From JALZKA01 sp963717635 (GTDB lineage Bacteria; Actinomycetota; Thermoleophilia; Solirubrobacterales; 70-9): a DNA stretch of 64,000 nucleotides. Made by a program: the position numbers and the translations under genes. The notes beneath the pieces are model-generated. The model was not told where the DNA came from. It saw only the letters and a program-made list of their open reading frames with translations, and searched no databases. The stretch lies in the NCBI GenBank assembly GCA_963717635.1, contig OY970347.1:1116001-1180000 (forward strand), given 5' to 3'. This document shows, piece by piece, positions 52,880 to 60,890 of this stretch. How positions within the stretch are numbered: position 1 is the first letter of the stretch; each line of letters starts with the position of its first letter.

Positions 52880-54160
52880 GTGTTCCACGACAAGGCGAGG
52901 ATCTGGGTCGAGGGTGGTCGCGGCGGTGACGGCTGTGTGAGCTTTCGCCGCGAGGCGCACGTGCCGCGCGGTGGCCCCGATGGAGGCGACGGCGGACGTG
53001 GCGGCGACGTCATGCTGGTCTGCGACTCGTCACGACGCGACCTGGCCGAGCTGCGGATCGCCAAGCACTTCAAGGCCGGGCGCGGCGAGCATGGCCGGGG
53101 AAAGCAGCAGCACGGTGCGCGTGGGGACGATCGGGAGGTGCTGGTGCCGCCGGGCACCGCCGCGGAGGGAGCGGACGGGACCACGTATGACCTGACCGAG
53201 CCGGGGCAGCGGGCGGTTGTTGCGGCCGGTGGCGAGGGCGGGCATGGCAACAAGCGCTTCGCCACGTCGACCCGCCAGGCGCCGCGCTTTGCCGAGCAGG
53301 GACTGCCGGGCGAGGAAAGCTGGGTCGAGCTGCGGCTGCGGCTCTTGGCCGACGCGGGGCTGGTCGGCCTCCCGAACGCCGGGAAGTCCTCGCTGCTGGC
53401 CGCGCTCACCCGGGCGCGGCCGAAGGTGGCGGAATACCCGTTCACCACGATCGACCCCGTGCTGGGGACGATCGACAACGGCGAGCGCCAGCTTGTGCTC
53501 GCGGACATCCCGGGTCTGATCGAGGGCGCCGCCGAGGGGGTCGGGCTCGGCCACGAATTCCTCGCGCACGTCGAGCGGTGCCGGGTGCTGGTCCACCTGG
53601 TCGCGCTCGATCCGGAGAGCGACGGCGATTCGGCGGCGGCCTACGAGACCGTCAGGAACGAGCTGGCCGCGCACGGCGGCGGCCTGGTGGAACTGCCCGA
53701 GCTCGTGGTGCTTTCCAAAAGCGACCTCGCGCCCGACGATGAGGTCGAAAGCGTGCGCGCTGAGCTCGAGCGGCGGATCGGGCGGCCGGTCACGGCTCTC
53801 TCCTCGGCCACCGGGGACGGTCTCGAGCGCCTCACGGCCGGTCTGTTCCAGGCGGCGGGTCCGGAGCCCGAGCGCGCCGCCCCGGCTCGCGACGTCGAGT
53901 TCGAGGCCGAGCACGTGACGTACCGCCCGGCCGGCGAGCAGGGCTTCGACGTCGTGCGCGAGGCCGATGCGTTTCGCGTCCACGGGCGTGGAATCGAGCT
54001 ACTCGTCGCGCGGCACGACCTCGCGAACTACGAGGCGCTCGCCTACCTCGAGTCGCGACTGCGCGAGATCGGGGTTATCGCCGCGCTCGAGCGCGCGGGG
54101 TTCGAGCCCGGCGACGAGGTGCGAATCGGCGACCAGGAGTTCGAGCTGGATCCGGGTTAG
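52880..54160 (+). CDS. obgE: GTPase Obg
   Basis: 426 residues. The glycine-rich Obg fold (GGRGGDGCVSFRREAHVPRGG) is followed by the G domain with P-loop GLPNAGKSS at residue 163, DIPGLIEGA (G3) and a G4 SKSDL. A C-terminal OCT domain (about 345-426) is typical of actinobacterial and Firmicutes Obg. It is a ribosome-assembly and stress GTPase. The start is GTG 52880. A standard neighbour of rpmA. Confidence 0.96.
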   Translation: MFHDKARIWVEGGRGGDGCVSFRREAHVPRGGPDGGDGGRGGDVMLVCDSSRRDLAELRIAKHFKAGRGEHGRGKQQHGARGDDREVLVPPGTAAEGADGTTYDLTEPGQRAVVAAGGEGGHGNKRFATSTRQAPRFAEQGLPGEESWVELRLRLLADAGLVGLPNAGKSSLLAALTRARPKVAEYPFTTIDPVLGTIDNGERQLVLADIPGLIEGAAEGVGLGHEFLAHVERCRVLVHLVALDPESDGDSAAAYETVRNELAAHGGGLVELPELVVLSKSDLAPDDEVESVRAELERRIGRPVTALSSATGDGLERLTAGLFQAAGPEPERAAPARDVEFEAEHVTYRPAGEQGFDVVREADAFRVHGRGIELLVARHDLANYEALAYLESRLREIGVIAALERAGFEPGDEVRIGDQEFELDPG

Positions 54161-54188
54161 CCGCCGCCGTTCCTAGACTTGCCTCGTC

Positions 54189-55277
54189 ATGACCGTCGTC
54201 GCCAAGCTCGGCTCGTCGATCGTTGCCGACGCCGCCGGCGACGTGCGCGGCGACGTGCTCGACCGGGTCTGCGCTCAGGTCGCCGGCCTGCATGCCGGCG
54301 GCGAGGACGTCGTGATGGTGACCTCGGGCGCGATCGCGCTCGGTATGCGCCTGATGGGCTTCGACGCCCGGCCCCGGGCCGTCGACGAACTCCAGGCCGC
54401 GTCCGCGGTGGGCCAGGGGTCGCTGTTTCGCGCCTACGAGGAGCGGCTGGCCGCTCAGGATGTCCATGCCGCGCAGGTGCTGCTGAACTCCTCCGACGTC
54501 TCGACCAGGGTCAACTACCTGAACGCGCGAGCGACGCTGCGCAGGCTCCTGGAATGGCGCGCGGTTCCGGTGATCAACGAGAACGACACGACCGCCACCG
54601 ACGAAATCACCTTCGGGGACAACGACTTCCTCTCTGCCCAGGTGGCGCTGCTGCTGGGCGCGCGCACGCTGGTGTTGCTGACCGACACGGCCGGCCTGCA
54701 TACCGCCGACCCGCGCCGCGATCCCGACGCCCGCCTGATCGAGCGGGTCGACGATTTCTCCGAGCTTGCGCGCTACGAGATCGGCGACCGGACGTCCCCG
54801 TTCGGCTCGGGTGGGATGCGCAGCAAGGTGGCCGCGGCGGAAATGGCGACGTCGGCCGGCATCGAAGTCGTCGTCTGCGACGGGACCGCGGACAGCACGC
54901 TCCAGGCGGCCGCGGCCGGCGAGCCGGTCGGGACGACGTTTCCAGCCCACCCCGGCCGGGTGCCGAGCTTCAAGCTCTGGCTTCGCCACGCGAAGCCCAG
55001 CCAGGGGACGGTGGCGGTGGACGCCGGCGCGGCGCGGGTCCTGCGCGAGCACGGATCGAGCCTGCTTCCGGTCGGGGTGACAGGGGTGGACGGCGCTTTC
55101 GAGGCAGGGGATGCCGTGGATATCGTCTGCGATGACGAGCCCGTCGGCAAGGGGATCGTCAATTACTCGGCCGGCGAGTTGGGCCGGATCAAGGGCATGA
55201 AGTCGGCTCAGGTGCAGGAACTGATGCCGCACGCGGCCGAGGAGGTCGTGCACCGAGACTTCTTCGTCCTGGCGTAG
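54189..55277 (+). CDS. proB: Glutamate 5-kinase
   Basis: 362 residues. The amino-acid-kinase domain has VTSGAIALGM, NENDTTATDEITFGDND and GTGGMRSK-like GSGGMRSKV. A C-terminal PUA domain is present (about 275-355). It phosphorylates glutamate for proline synthesis. TAGACT (54174-54179) nine bases before ATG 54189 suggests its own leaderless promoter. proA follows 23 bp downstream. Confidence 0.95.
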   Translation: MTVVAKLGSSIVADAAGDVRGDVLDRVCAQVAGLHAGGEDVVMVTSGAIALGMRLMGFDARPRAVDELQAASAVGQGSLFRAYEERLAAQDVHAAQVLLNSSDVSTRVNYLNARATLRRLLEWRAVPVINENDTTATDEITFGDNDFLSAQVALLLGARTLVLLTDTAGLHTADPRRDPDARLIERVDDFSELARYEIGDRTSPFGSGGMRSKVAAAEMATSAGIEVVVCDGTADSTLQAAAAGEPVGTTFPAHPGRVPSFKLWLRHAKPSQGTVAVDAGAARVLREHGSSLLPVGVTGVDGAFEAGDAVDIVCDDEPVGKGIVNYSAGELGRIKGMKSAQVQELMPHAAEEVVHRDFFVLA

Positions 55278-55300
55278 CGCGGGTACTCTTTTCGAGACCT

Positions 55301-56563
55301 ATGGCGATCACCACACGGACAGTCACCGAGGCCTGCGAGAGCGCCCGCGACGCGGCGCTCGTCCTCGCTCGCGCCCCCAGCGCTAGCAAGGACGCGGTGC
55401 TTGCCGGCGTGGCCGCGCTGCTCCGCGAGCGGGCGGACGACGTGCTGGCCGCGAACGCGGCGGATTTGGCCGACGAGCGCGCAGCGGCGTTGACCGAGGC
55501 GCTTCGCGACCGGCTGACGCTCACCCCGGAACGCGTCGAGGCAATGGCCCAGGGAGTCGAGGCGATCGCGGCGCTCGACGATCCGGTGGGCGAGGAGATC
55601 GACAGCGGCGTGCTCCGCAGCGGCATCGAGATGCGCAAGCTGCGAGTGCCCCTCGGCGTGGTCGCGGTCATCTACGAGGCGCGGCCGAACGTGACGATCG
55701 ACTGCGCGGCGCTCTGCCTGAAGTCCGGCAACACGATCGTGCTGCGCGGCTCGAGCTATGCGGAGCGGTCGAACGGCGCCCTGGCGGCGTTGGTCCGTGA
55801 GGCGCTTGCCGATGCCGCGCTGCCCGAAGGCTGCGTCGAGCTCCTGGCGGGTGATCGCGACGAGCTGGCCGAGCTGGCAACCGCGGAAGGGCTGGTGGAC
55901 CTGGTGATCCCCCGAGGAGGGGGCGGCCTCAAGGCGGCCCTCAAGGAGGTCGCGACGGTGCCGGTCATGTACGCGGCGGCCGGGAACTGCCACGTCTACG
56001 TGCACTCGGACGCCGATCTCGAGATGGCGCGCCGGATCGCCTACAACGCGAAGGTGCAGCGCCCCGGGGTCTGCAACGCGGCCGAGACGCTCCTGGTCAA
56101 CGCGGCGGTCGCCGATCGGCTGCTGCCCGGGCTGGCACGGGACCTGGGCGACGCCAGCGTCGAGCTGGTGGGCGACGAGCGGACGCGGGCGGCAGCTGGA
56201 GAGGCTCCGATCGGTGCGGCGGTGGCGACCGACTGGGACACGGAGTACCTGGATCTGAAGATGGCGATCGCGGTCGTCGACACGCTGACGGAGGCAATCG
56301 ACCACATCAACCGGCACGGGACGGGCCACTCGGAGGCGATCGTGACGGCCTCGGACGGGACGGCGGCGGAGTTCACGAGCGGTGTCGACGCGGCGTGCGT
56401 GTACGTCAACGCCTCGACCCGGTTCACGGATGGATTCGAGTTCGGGATGGGAGCCGAGATCGGCAACTCGACCCAGAAGCTGCACGCGCGCGGCCCGATC
56501 GGCGTGCGGGAGCTGACGACCTACAAGTACGTGCTGCACGGCAGCGGCCAGACGAGGGAGTAG
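55301..56563 (+). CDS. proA: Glutamate-5-semialdehyde dehydrogenase (gamma-glutamyl phosphate reductase)
   Basis: 420 residues. The aldehyde-dehydrogenase fold shows LGVVAVIYEARPNVTIDCAAL, VIPRGGGGLKAAL and the catalytic Cys in QRPGVCNAAETLLV. It completes the proBA step to glutamate semialdehyde. TACTCT (55284-55289) 11 bases upstream gives a possible internal promoter. The stop abuts nadD. Confidence 0.95.
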   Translation: MAITTRTVTEACESARDAALVLARAPSASKDAVLAGVAALLRERADDVLAANAADLADERAAALTEALRDRLTLTPERVEAMAQGVEAIAALDDPVGEEIDSGVLRSGIEMRKLRVPLGVVAVIYEARPNVTIDCAALCLKSGNTIVLRGSSYAERSNGALAALVREALADAALPEGCVELLAGDRDELAELATAEGLVDLVIPRGGGGLKAALKEVATVPVMYAAAGNCHVYVHSDADLEMARRIAYNAKVQRPGVCNAAETLLVNAAVADRLLPGLARDLGDASVELVGDERTRAAAGEAPIGAAVATDWDTEYLDLKMAIAVVDTLTEAIDHINRHGTGHSEAIVTASDGTAAEFTSGVDAACVYVNASTRFTDGFEFGMGAEIGNSTQKLHARGPIGVRELTTYKYVLHGSGQTRE

Positions 56564-56568
56564 GGCTC

Positions 56569-57159
56569 GTCGCTGCGATCGGAGTTCTCGGCGGGGCGTT
56601 CAACCCGCCGCACGTCGGGCACCTGGTGCTGGCCCAGGAGGCGGCATCGCAGCTTGGATTGGAGCGGGTCTTGCTGATTCCGGCCCGGGAGGCACCCCAT
56701 CGGCGCATCGAGCCGGAGCCGGGGCCGGAGGTGCGTTTGCAGATGGTGGAGCTAGCTGCGCGCGACGATCGGTTGCTCGAGGCCTCGCCGGTCGAGGTGG
56801 GGCGCGAAGGCCCGTCCTACACGTTTCGTACTCTCGAGCTGTTGCATGAAGCGCGGCCAGGGGACGAACTGACATTCCTGATGGGAGCCGACGTGGCGGC
56901 GTCGCTGGAGTCGTGGCGACAGCCGGAGCGGGTGCTCGAGCTGGCGGGGGTGGCAGTCGCGGCGCGACCGGGGGTCGAGCTCGACGAGGCTGAGGCGGCG
57001 CTGGAGCGGCTTGGGGCTGAGGCCGGGATGGTGCGGATGCCTGAGCTTGGGATCTCGTCGACGCGGGTCCGAAGGCGGATCGCGAGCGGGAGGCCGATCC
57101 GGTACCTGGTGCCGGACCCGATCATTGAGCTGATCGAAGCGCGGGGACTGTACGCGTGA
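56569..57159 (+). CDS. nadD: Nicotinate-nucleotide adenylyltransferase (start codon unclear)
   Basis: About 195 residues. IGVLGGAFNPPHVGHLVLAQE is the nucleotidyl-transferase signature (GxFxPxHxGH). PAREAPHR, FLMGADVAASLESW and GISSTRVRRRIASG identify NadD, which makes deamido-NAD. No ATG, GTG or TTG lies in frame between the proA stop and the conserved motif. The first in-frame one upstream is inside proA (56395) and would add about 60 foreign residues. I place the start at GTC 56569 or ATC 56578; GGGAG at 56556-56560 is eight bases before the former. The GTGA overlap joins it to rsfS. Confidence 0.85.
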   Translation, partial: VAAIGVLGGAFNPPHVGHLVLAQEAASQLGLERVLLIPAREAPHRRIEPEPGPEVRLQMVELAARDDRLLEASPVEVGREGPSYTFRTLELLHEARPGDELTFLMGADVAASLESWRQPERVLELAGVAVAARPGVELDEAEAALERLGAEAGMVRMPELGISSTRVRRRIASGRPIRYLVPDPIIELIEARGLYA

Positions 57160-57557
57160 GCGCCGAGCTCAAGCGTGAGGAAGCCGTCGCCGCCAAGCGC
57201 GCGGACGAGCCCGGCTCCTCGGAGGCCCTCGCGCGCCGGCTCGCCGCGCTCGTCGACGACAAGCTCGGCGAGGAGATCGTGATCCTCGACATGCGCGAGC
57301 TGGTGGGCTATACGGACTTCCTGGTCCTCGCAACCGCGCGGAACGAGCGGCTGGCGAAGGCGATCCACGACGACGTCTACCACCAGCTCAAGCGCGAGGG
57401 GCTGCTTCCGGCCAGGGCCGAGGGCGTGCAGGAGGCGCGCTGGGTGCTGCTCGACTACCTCGACTGCGTGCTCCACGTGTTCGTCCCCGAGGCGCGCGAG
57501 CACTACCGGCTCGAGCAGCTGTGGGGCGAGGCGCCCGTGCTCGACCCGTCTCCGTAG
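57156..57557 (+). CDS. rsfS: Ribosomal silencing factor
   Basis: 133 residues. The RsfS/Iojap core is IVILDMRELVGYTDFLVLATARNERL and ARWVLLDYLDCVLHVFVPEAREHYRLEQLW. It binds L14 and stops 50S joining in starvation. An N-terminal extension of about 25 residues is present. The start is GTG 57156, overlapping the nadD stop. It follows nadD as in most genomes. Confidence 0.94.
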   Translation: MSAELKREEAVAAKRADEPGSSEALARRLAALVDDKLGEEIVILDMRELVGYTDFLVLATARNERLAKAIHDDVYHQLKREGLLPARAEGVQEARWVLLDYLDCVLHVFVPEAREHYRLEQLWGEAPVLDPSP

Positions 57558-58387
57558 GCCGGGGGCGCGGTCCGTCCGCCCCCGCGCCTAGCCTGCGCAG
57601 CATCGCCAGGCGTGCCTTCAAACGGACGTTGCTGGGCTACCGGCCGGACGCCGTCGACGAGACGATCGCGCAGCGGGATCTCGCGATCGCGGAGCAGGGG
57701 GCGGAGATCGAGGCGCAGTGGAACGAGTTGGCGATCGCACACCGGCGGATCGACGAGTTGGAGCGGTTGGCCACGATGCTCTCGGAGCGGGTGGTCGAGC
57801 GCGAGCGCGAGCTGCGGACGCTGAAGGCCGAACTGGCGCGCGTCCACGGCGAGTCCGACCAGGCGGTCGTGGCGCTGGGCGCGGTGGCGCAGGAGCTGGC
57901 GGCGGTGCGCGGGCAGGCAAGGGGCCAGGCGACGAGGATCCGGCTGAAGGCTCTGCGCGACGCCGCCGAGGTGACGGATCGGATCACGGAGCTGGCCCGG
58001 CGGCCCGGGGAGGCGCGCGAGCGGCTCCTGGAGGCCCTGGCCGATGCGATCGGCAGGCTCGGCAACGAAGGCGACGGAGCCGGCGGGGGCTCGAACGGGC
58101 ATCAGCCGGACGCCGAGGCCGAGGACATCTTCCAGGGCCTGGTCGAGGTCGAGGTCGGGCCGTTTTCGGACTTCTCGCAGCTCGTCGGCTTCGAGGACGC
58201 CGCCAATGGCATCGGCGCCGCGTCGGAGATCTCGGTCAAGCGGTTCGCCAAGGGCCGGGCGACGATCGAGATGAACCTCCGCGAGCCGGTCGAGTTGCTG
58301 CGCGAGCTCGAGGACCGCGCGCCGTTCGAGTTCCACGTTCGGGACACGCGCGAGGGCCACTTGGTCCTCGACCTCGACGGCGAATAG
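57521..58387 (+). CDS. DivIVA-like coiled-coil protein with C-terminal alpha/beta domain
   Basis: Up to 288 residues. The N-terminal FKRTLLGYRPDAVDETIAQRD is a DivIVA/Wag31-type membrane-binding motif, followed by coiled coil to about residue 150 (RVVERERELRTLKAELARVHGE). A compact C-terminal domain follows (FSQLVGFEDAANGIG, ISVKRFAKGRATIEMNL, FEFHVRDTREGHLVLDLD). I infer a polar scaffold role. Only GTG 57521 is a canonical start, but it lies inside rsfS and adds 27 doubtful residues. TAGCCT (57589-57594) seven bases before ATC 57602 could instead give a leaderless start of about 261 residues there; CTG 57593 lies inside that box. Confidence 0.6.
   Translation: MGRGARARPVSVGRGRGPSAPAPSLRSIARRAFKRTLLGYRPDAVDETIAQRDLAIAEQGAEIEAQWNELAIAHRRIDELERLATMLSERVVERERELRTLKAELARVHGESDQAVVALGAVAQELAAVRGQARGQATRIRLKALRDAAEVTDRITELARRPGEARERLLEALADAIGRLGNEGDGAGGGSNGHQPDAEAEDIFQGLVEVEVGPFSDFSQLVGFEDAANGIGAASEISVKRFAKGRATIEMNLREPVELLRELEDRAPFEFHVRDTREGHLVLDLDGE
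57561..57583 (+). terminator. GC hairpin after rsfS
   Basis: GGGGGCG (57561-57567) pairs with CGCCCCC (57577-57583), with a nine-base loop, three bases after the rsfS stop. No T-run. It may end the proBA-rsfS transcript. Confidence 0.45.
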
Positions 58388-58411
58388 GCGTCGGTAGAAT
58401 CGTCGCCTCCG

Positions 58412-58484
58412 GGGGCTGTAGCTCAGTTGGGAGAGCGTTCGGCTGGCAGCCGAAAGGTCGTGGGTTCGAATCCCATCAGCTCCA
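58412..58484 (+). tRNA. tRNA-Ala (GGC)
   Basis: Cloverleaf with acceptor GGGGCTG/CAGCTCC (one G-U pair), anticodon arm TTCGG-CTGGCAG-CCGAA (anticodon GGC) and T-arm GTGGG-TTCGAAT-CCCAT. The discriminator is A and CCA is not encoded. TAGAAT at 58394-58399 is a plausible -10. Confidence 0.95.
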
Positions 58485-58505
58485 CTCGCGGTTAGGATCT
58501 GCGCC

Positions 58506-59174
58506 ATGAAGCAGCTTGCCGACGGTGTCTGGCGGCTGGCGGGCTTCCCGCCGAACGCGATCAACGTCTATCTGATCGAGGACGTCCTGATCGATGCGTC
58601 GACGAAGTACGCCACCCGCCGCATCGTGCGCGAGCTCAAGGGCCACAAGCTCGCGGCCCACGCGCTCACCCACGCCCATCCGGACCATCAGGGCGCCAGC
58701 CACGCCGTCTGCGAGCGCTACGGCGTCCCGTTCTGGGTGGGGGAGAAGGACGCTGACGCGGCTGAGGACCCGAAGCTGATCGGCGAGCGCCAGCCTGACC
58801 ACTTCATGGCCCAGCTCTTCGCCAAGACGATGACTGGTCCGGGTCACCGAGTCGACCGCAGGCTCCGCGAGGGCGACGACGTCGCCGGTTTCAAGGTGAT
58901 CGACGTTCCCGGGCACTCAGCCGGTCACGTGGCGTTCTGGCGCGAGTCGGACGGAGTGCTGGTCGCCGGCGACGTACTCAACTCAGCCGACGTCTACACG
59001 CTGATCCCCCGTCTCAGCGAGCCCCGCGCCTACTTCACCCCGGACCCGGCCGAGAACCGCCGCTCGGCCCGCAAACTGGCGCCGCTCGAGCCCAAGCTCG
59101 CCCTGTTCGGGCACGGGCCACCGGTGACCGACACGAAGAAGCTCGTCGACTTCATCAACGGCCTGAGCGACTAG
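58506..59174 (+). CDS. Metallo-beta-lactamase-fold hydrolase
   Basis: 222 residues. Zinc-binding motifs are THAHPDHQG (HxHxDH), GHSAGH and AGD downstream. The family includes glyoxalase II-like and quorum-quenching enzymes; no substrate can be named. TAGGAT (58493-58498) seven bases before the ATG gives a likely leaderless start. It lies directly after tRNA-Ala. Confidence 0.85.
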   Translation: MKQLADGVWRLAGFPPNAINVYLIEDVLIDASTKYATRRIVRELKGHKLAAHALTHAHPDHQGASHAVCERYGVPFWVGEKDADAAEDPKLIGERQPDHFMAQLFAKTMTGPGHRVDRRLREGDDVAGFKVIDVPGHSAGHVAFWRESDGVLVAGDVLNSADVYTLIPRLSEPRAYFTPDPAENRRSARKLAPLEPKLALFGHGPPVTDTKKLVDFINGLSD

Positions 59175-59182
59175 CGACCGGG

Positions 59183-59674
59183 TCAGGCCGCGTCGGAGTC
59201 CGCCTCGGCCTCGCGCGCGGCGTCGCACGAGCGCCCGATCTGCTCGAGCGTCGCGCCGACCTCGCTGGGATTGCCTCCCAGCGCCGGCAGAAAGTCCTCC
59301 GCGATCCCGCGCGCATAGACGGGCCACATCCGGTCGAGCATTGCGCGCCCCTCGCCGGTCAGCGCGACGAAGAACGCGCGCCGGTCGCTTTTGCAGATCC
59401 GGCGCTCGACCAGCCCCTGCTTCTCGATTCGGTCGATCAGCCGGCTGAGGCCACTGTGGGAGAGCAGGACCCGCTCCGCGATCTCCACCTGGCGGAGTTG
59501 CCCGTCCGGCGCATCGCGCAGCGCAGCGAGTACGTCGTACCAGGTGAGCGGAGGGAGCGTCGCCTCGTCGAGATCACGGCTGATCCGGCGCAGCATCGAC
59601 GAGTGCGCGTTGAGAAAAGCCCTCCAGGTGCGGAGCTGCTCCTCGCTGATGCGTTTCTCGGCTGCCGTGGCCAT
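59183..59674 (-). CDS. MarR-family transcriptional regulator
   Basis: 163 residues. The winged helix has LPPLTWYDVLAALRDAP, QVEIAERVLLSHSGLSRLIDRIEKQGLVER and the wing KSDRRAFFVALTGEG (residues about 40-110). It is divergent from yceI across a 99-bp region with two TTGC-N4-GCAA sites. It probably represses yceI and itself until a ligand, such as an oxidant or hydrophobic compound, binds. Confidence 0.9.
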   Translation of the reverse strand: MATAAEKRISEEQLRTWRAFLNAHSSMLRRISRDLDEATLPPLTWYDVLAALRDAPDGQLRQVEIAERVLLSHSGLSRLIDRIEKQGLVERRICKSDRRAFFVALTGEGRAMLDRMWPVYARGIAEDFLPALGGNPSEVGATLEQIGRSCDAAREAEADSDAA

Positions 59675-59698
59675 CGGGAGGAAGTTTAACCGACAACA

Positions 59699-59741
59699 GT
59701 TGCTAACGCAACGGTATCTGATATATTGCTTGCAACAGCAA
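59699..59741. promoter_or_regulatory. yceI promoter with two probable MarR operators
   Basis: GTTGC-TAAC-GCAAC (59699-59712) and TTGC-AACA-GCAA (59730-59741) are similar palindromes about three helical turns apart. A -35 TTGCTA (59700-59705) and -10 TATATT (59722-59727, 16-bp spacer) lie on and between them. AAGGAG (59762-59767) precedes the yceI ATG. The arrangement fits repression by the divergent MarR protein. Confidence 0.6.
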
Positions 59742-59773
59742 CAATTGTAGGTACATCAAAGAAGGAGACTCAG

Positions 59774-60319
59774 ATGACCACCACGGCAACCAAGATCGAA
59801 ATCCCGGCAGGCACCTGGACGGTTGACGCCGTGCACTCGAACGCGAACTTCGAGGTCGAGCACGCGGGGGTGTCGGTCTTTCGCGGCGGCTTCAAGCCAG
59901 TCGATGCGAAGTTGACAGTCAGCGACGCGGGCATCGAGCTCGAGGGCGCCGCCGACGTCGCGAGCATTACGATCGACGACGAGAACATTCGGCCGCACAT
60001 CCTGTCGCCGGACTTCTTCGACGCCGAGCGCAACCCGCGCATCCAGTACCGCTCGACCGAGATCGCCGGCGCTGCCGACAACCTCCGCGTGATCGGCGAG
60101 CTGAGCATGGCCGGCGTTTCGCTGCCGGTCACCGCCACGGGCCGCCTGCGGGGCCCAGTCGAGACCGGCGGCACCGAGAAGCTCTCGATCAGCCTCGAGA
60201 CCTCGATCGACCGCACCGAGTACGGCATGGATTGGCAGATGGAGCTGCCGTCCGGCGGCGTCGCCCTCGCCAACGAGGTCAAGCTGCTCGTCGAGCTCGA
60301 GCTCAACCGCGAGGAGTAG
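59774..60319 (+). CDS. YceI-family protein
   Basis: 181 residues. The lipocalin-like barrel shows TWTVDAVHSNANFEVEHAGVSVFRGGF and ITIDDENIRPHILSPDFFDAERNPRI. No signal peptide is present, so the protein is cytoplasmic and likely binds an isoprenoid or similar lipid. ATG 59774 has AAGGAG six bases upstream. A longer TTG frame at 59726 falls inside the promoter. It is followed four bases later by an FMN reductase gene. Confidence 0.9.
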   Translation: MTTTATKIEIPAGTWTVDAVHSNANFEVEHAGVSVFRGGFKPVDAKLTVSDAGIELEGAADVASITIDDENIRPHILSPDFFDAERNPRIQYRSTEIAGAADNLRVIGELSMAGVSLPVTATGRLRGPVETGGTEKLSISLETSIDRTEYGMDWQMELPSGGVALANEVKLLVELELNREE

Positions 60320-60323
60320 CACG

Positions 60324-60890
60324 ATGCGAATCCTCGCGATCTCGGGCAGCCTTCGTAGCGGCTCCCTGAACACGCGCCTGCTCCGCGAGATCGCGGAGCA
60401 GGCACCAGCGGGGCTCGAGGTCGAGCTCTGGGCCGGGCTCCGTCATATCCCTCCGTACGACGCGGACGACGACACCGGCCCTGCGCCGGAACCGGTCCGC
60501 GAGCTGCGCCAGGCCATCGCCGACGCAGACGGCCTGCTGTTCGCAACGCCCGAGTACAACTCTTCGATCCCCGGCGTCTTGAAGAACGCGATCGACTGGG
60601 CCTCGCGGCCGCGCGAATCCACTGCCCTCCAGGGCAAGCCTGCCGCCGTGGTCGGCGCGACCACCGGCCAGTTCGGCGCCGTGTGGGCGCAGGCTGACCT
60701 CCGCAAGGTCCTCGGCTCGGCCGGAGCCCGCGTCGTGGAGCTCGAGCTTCCGGTCGCCAAGGCCGACCGGTTGCTGGACGAGCACGGCAGCCTGCTTCAC
60801 AATGAGCTCCTCGACGTCCGGTCGGCCGAGATCCTCGAATCCCTGGTGGTCGAGATCCAGCGCGACCGCCAGCTCGCGCTCGCCGCCTAA
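60324..60890 (+). CDS. NADPH-dependent FMN reductase / quinone reductase family
   Basis: 188 residues. The flavodoxin-like fold shows ISGSLRSGSLNTRLLR (FMN phosphate loop) and FATPEYNSSIPGVLKNAIDWASR (second FMN loop). Likely reduces quinones or FMN with NADPH. The TAA overlaps the stop of the convergent membrane protein gene. With yceI it makes a small redox operon next to a MarR regulator. Confidence 0.9.
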   Translation: MRILAISGSLRSGSLNTRLLREIAEQAPAGLEVELWAGLRHIPPYDADDDTGPAPEPVRELRQAIADADGLLFATPEYNSSIPGVLKNAIDWASRPRESTALQGKPAAVVGATTGQFGAVWAQADLRKVLGSAGARVVELELPVAKADRLLDEHGSLLHNELLDVRSAEILESLVVEIQRDRQLALAA

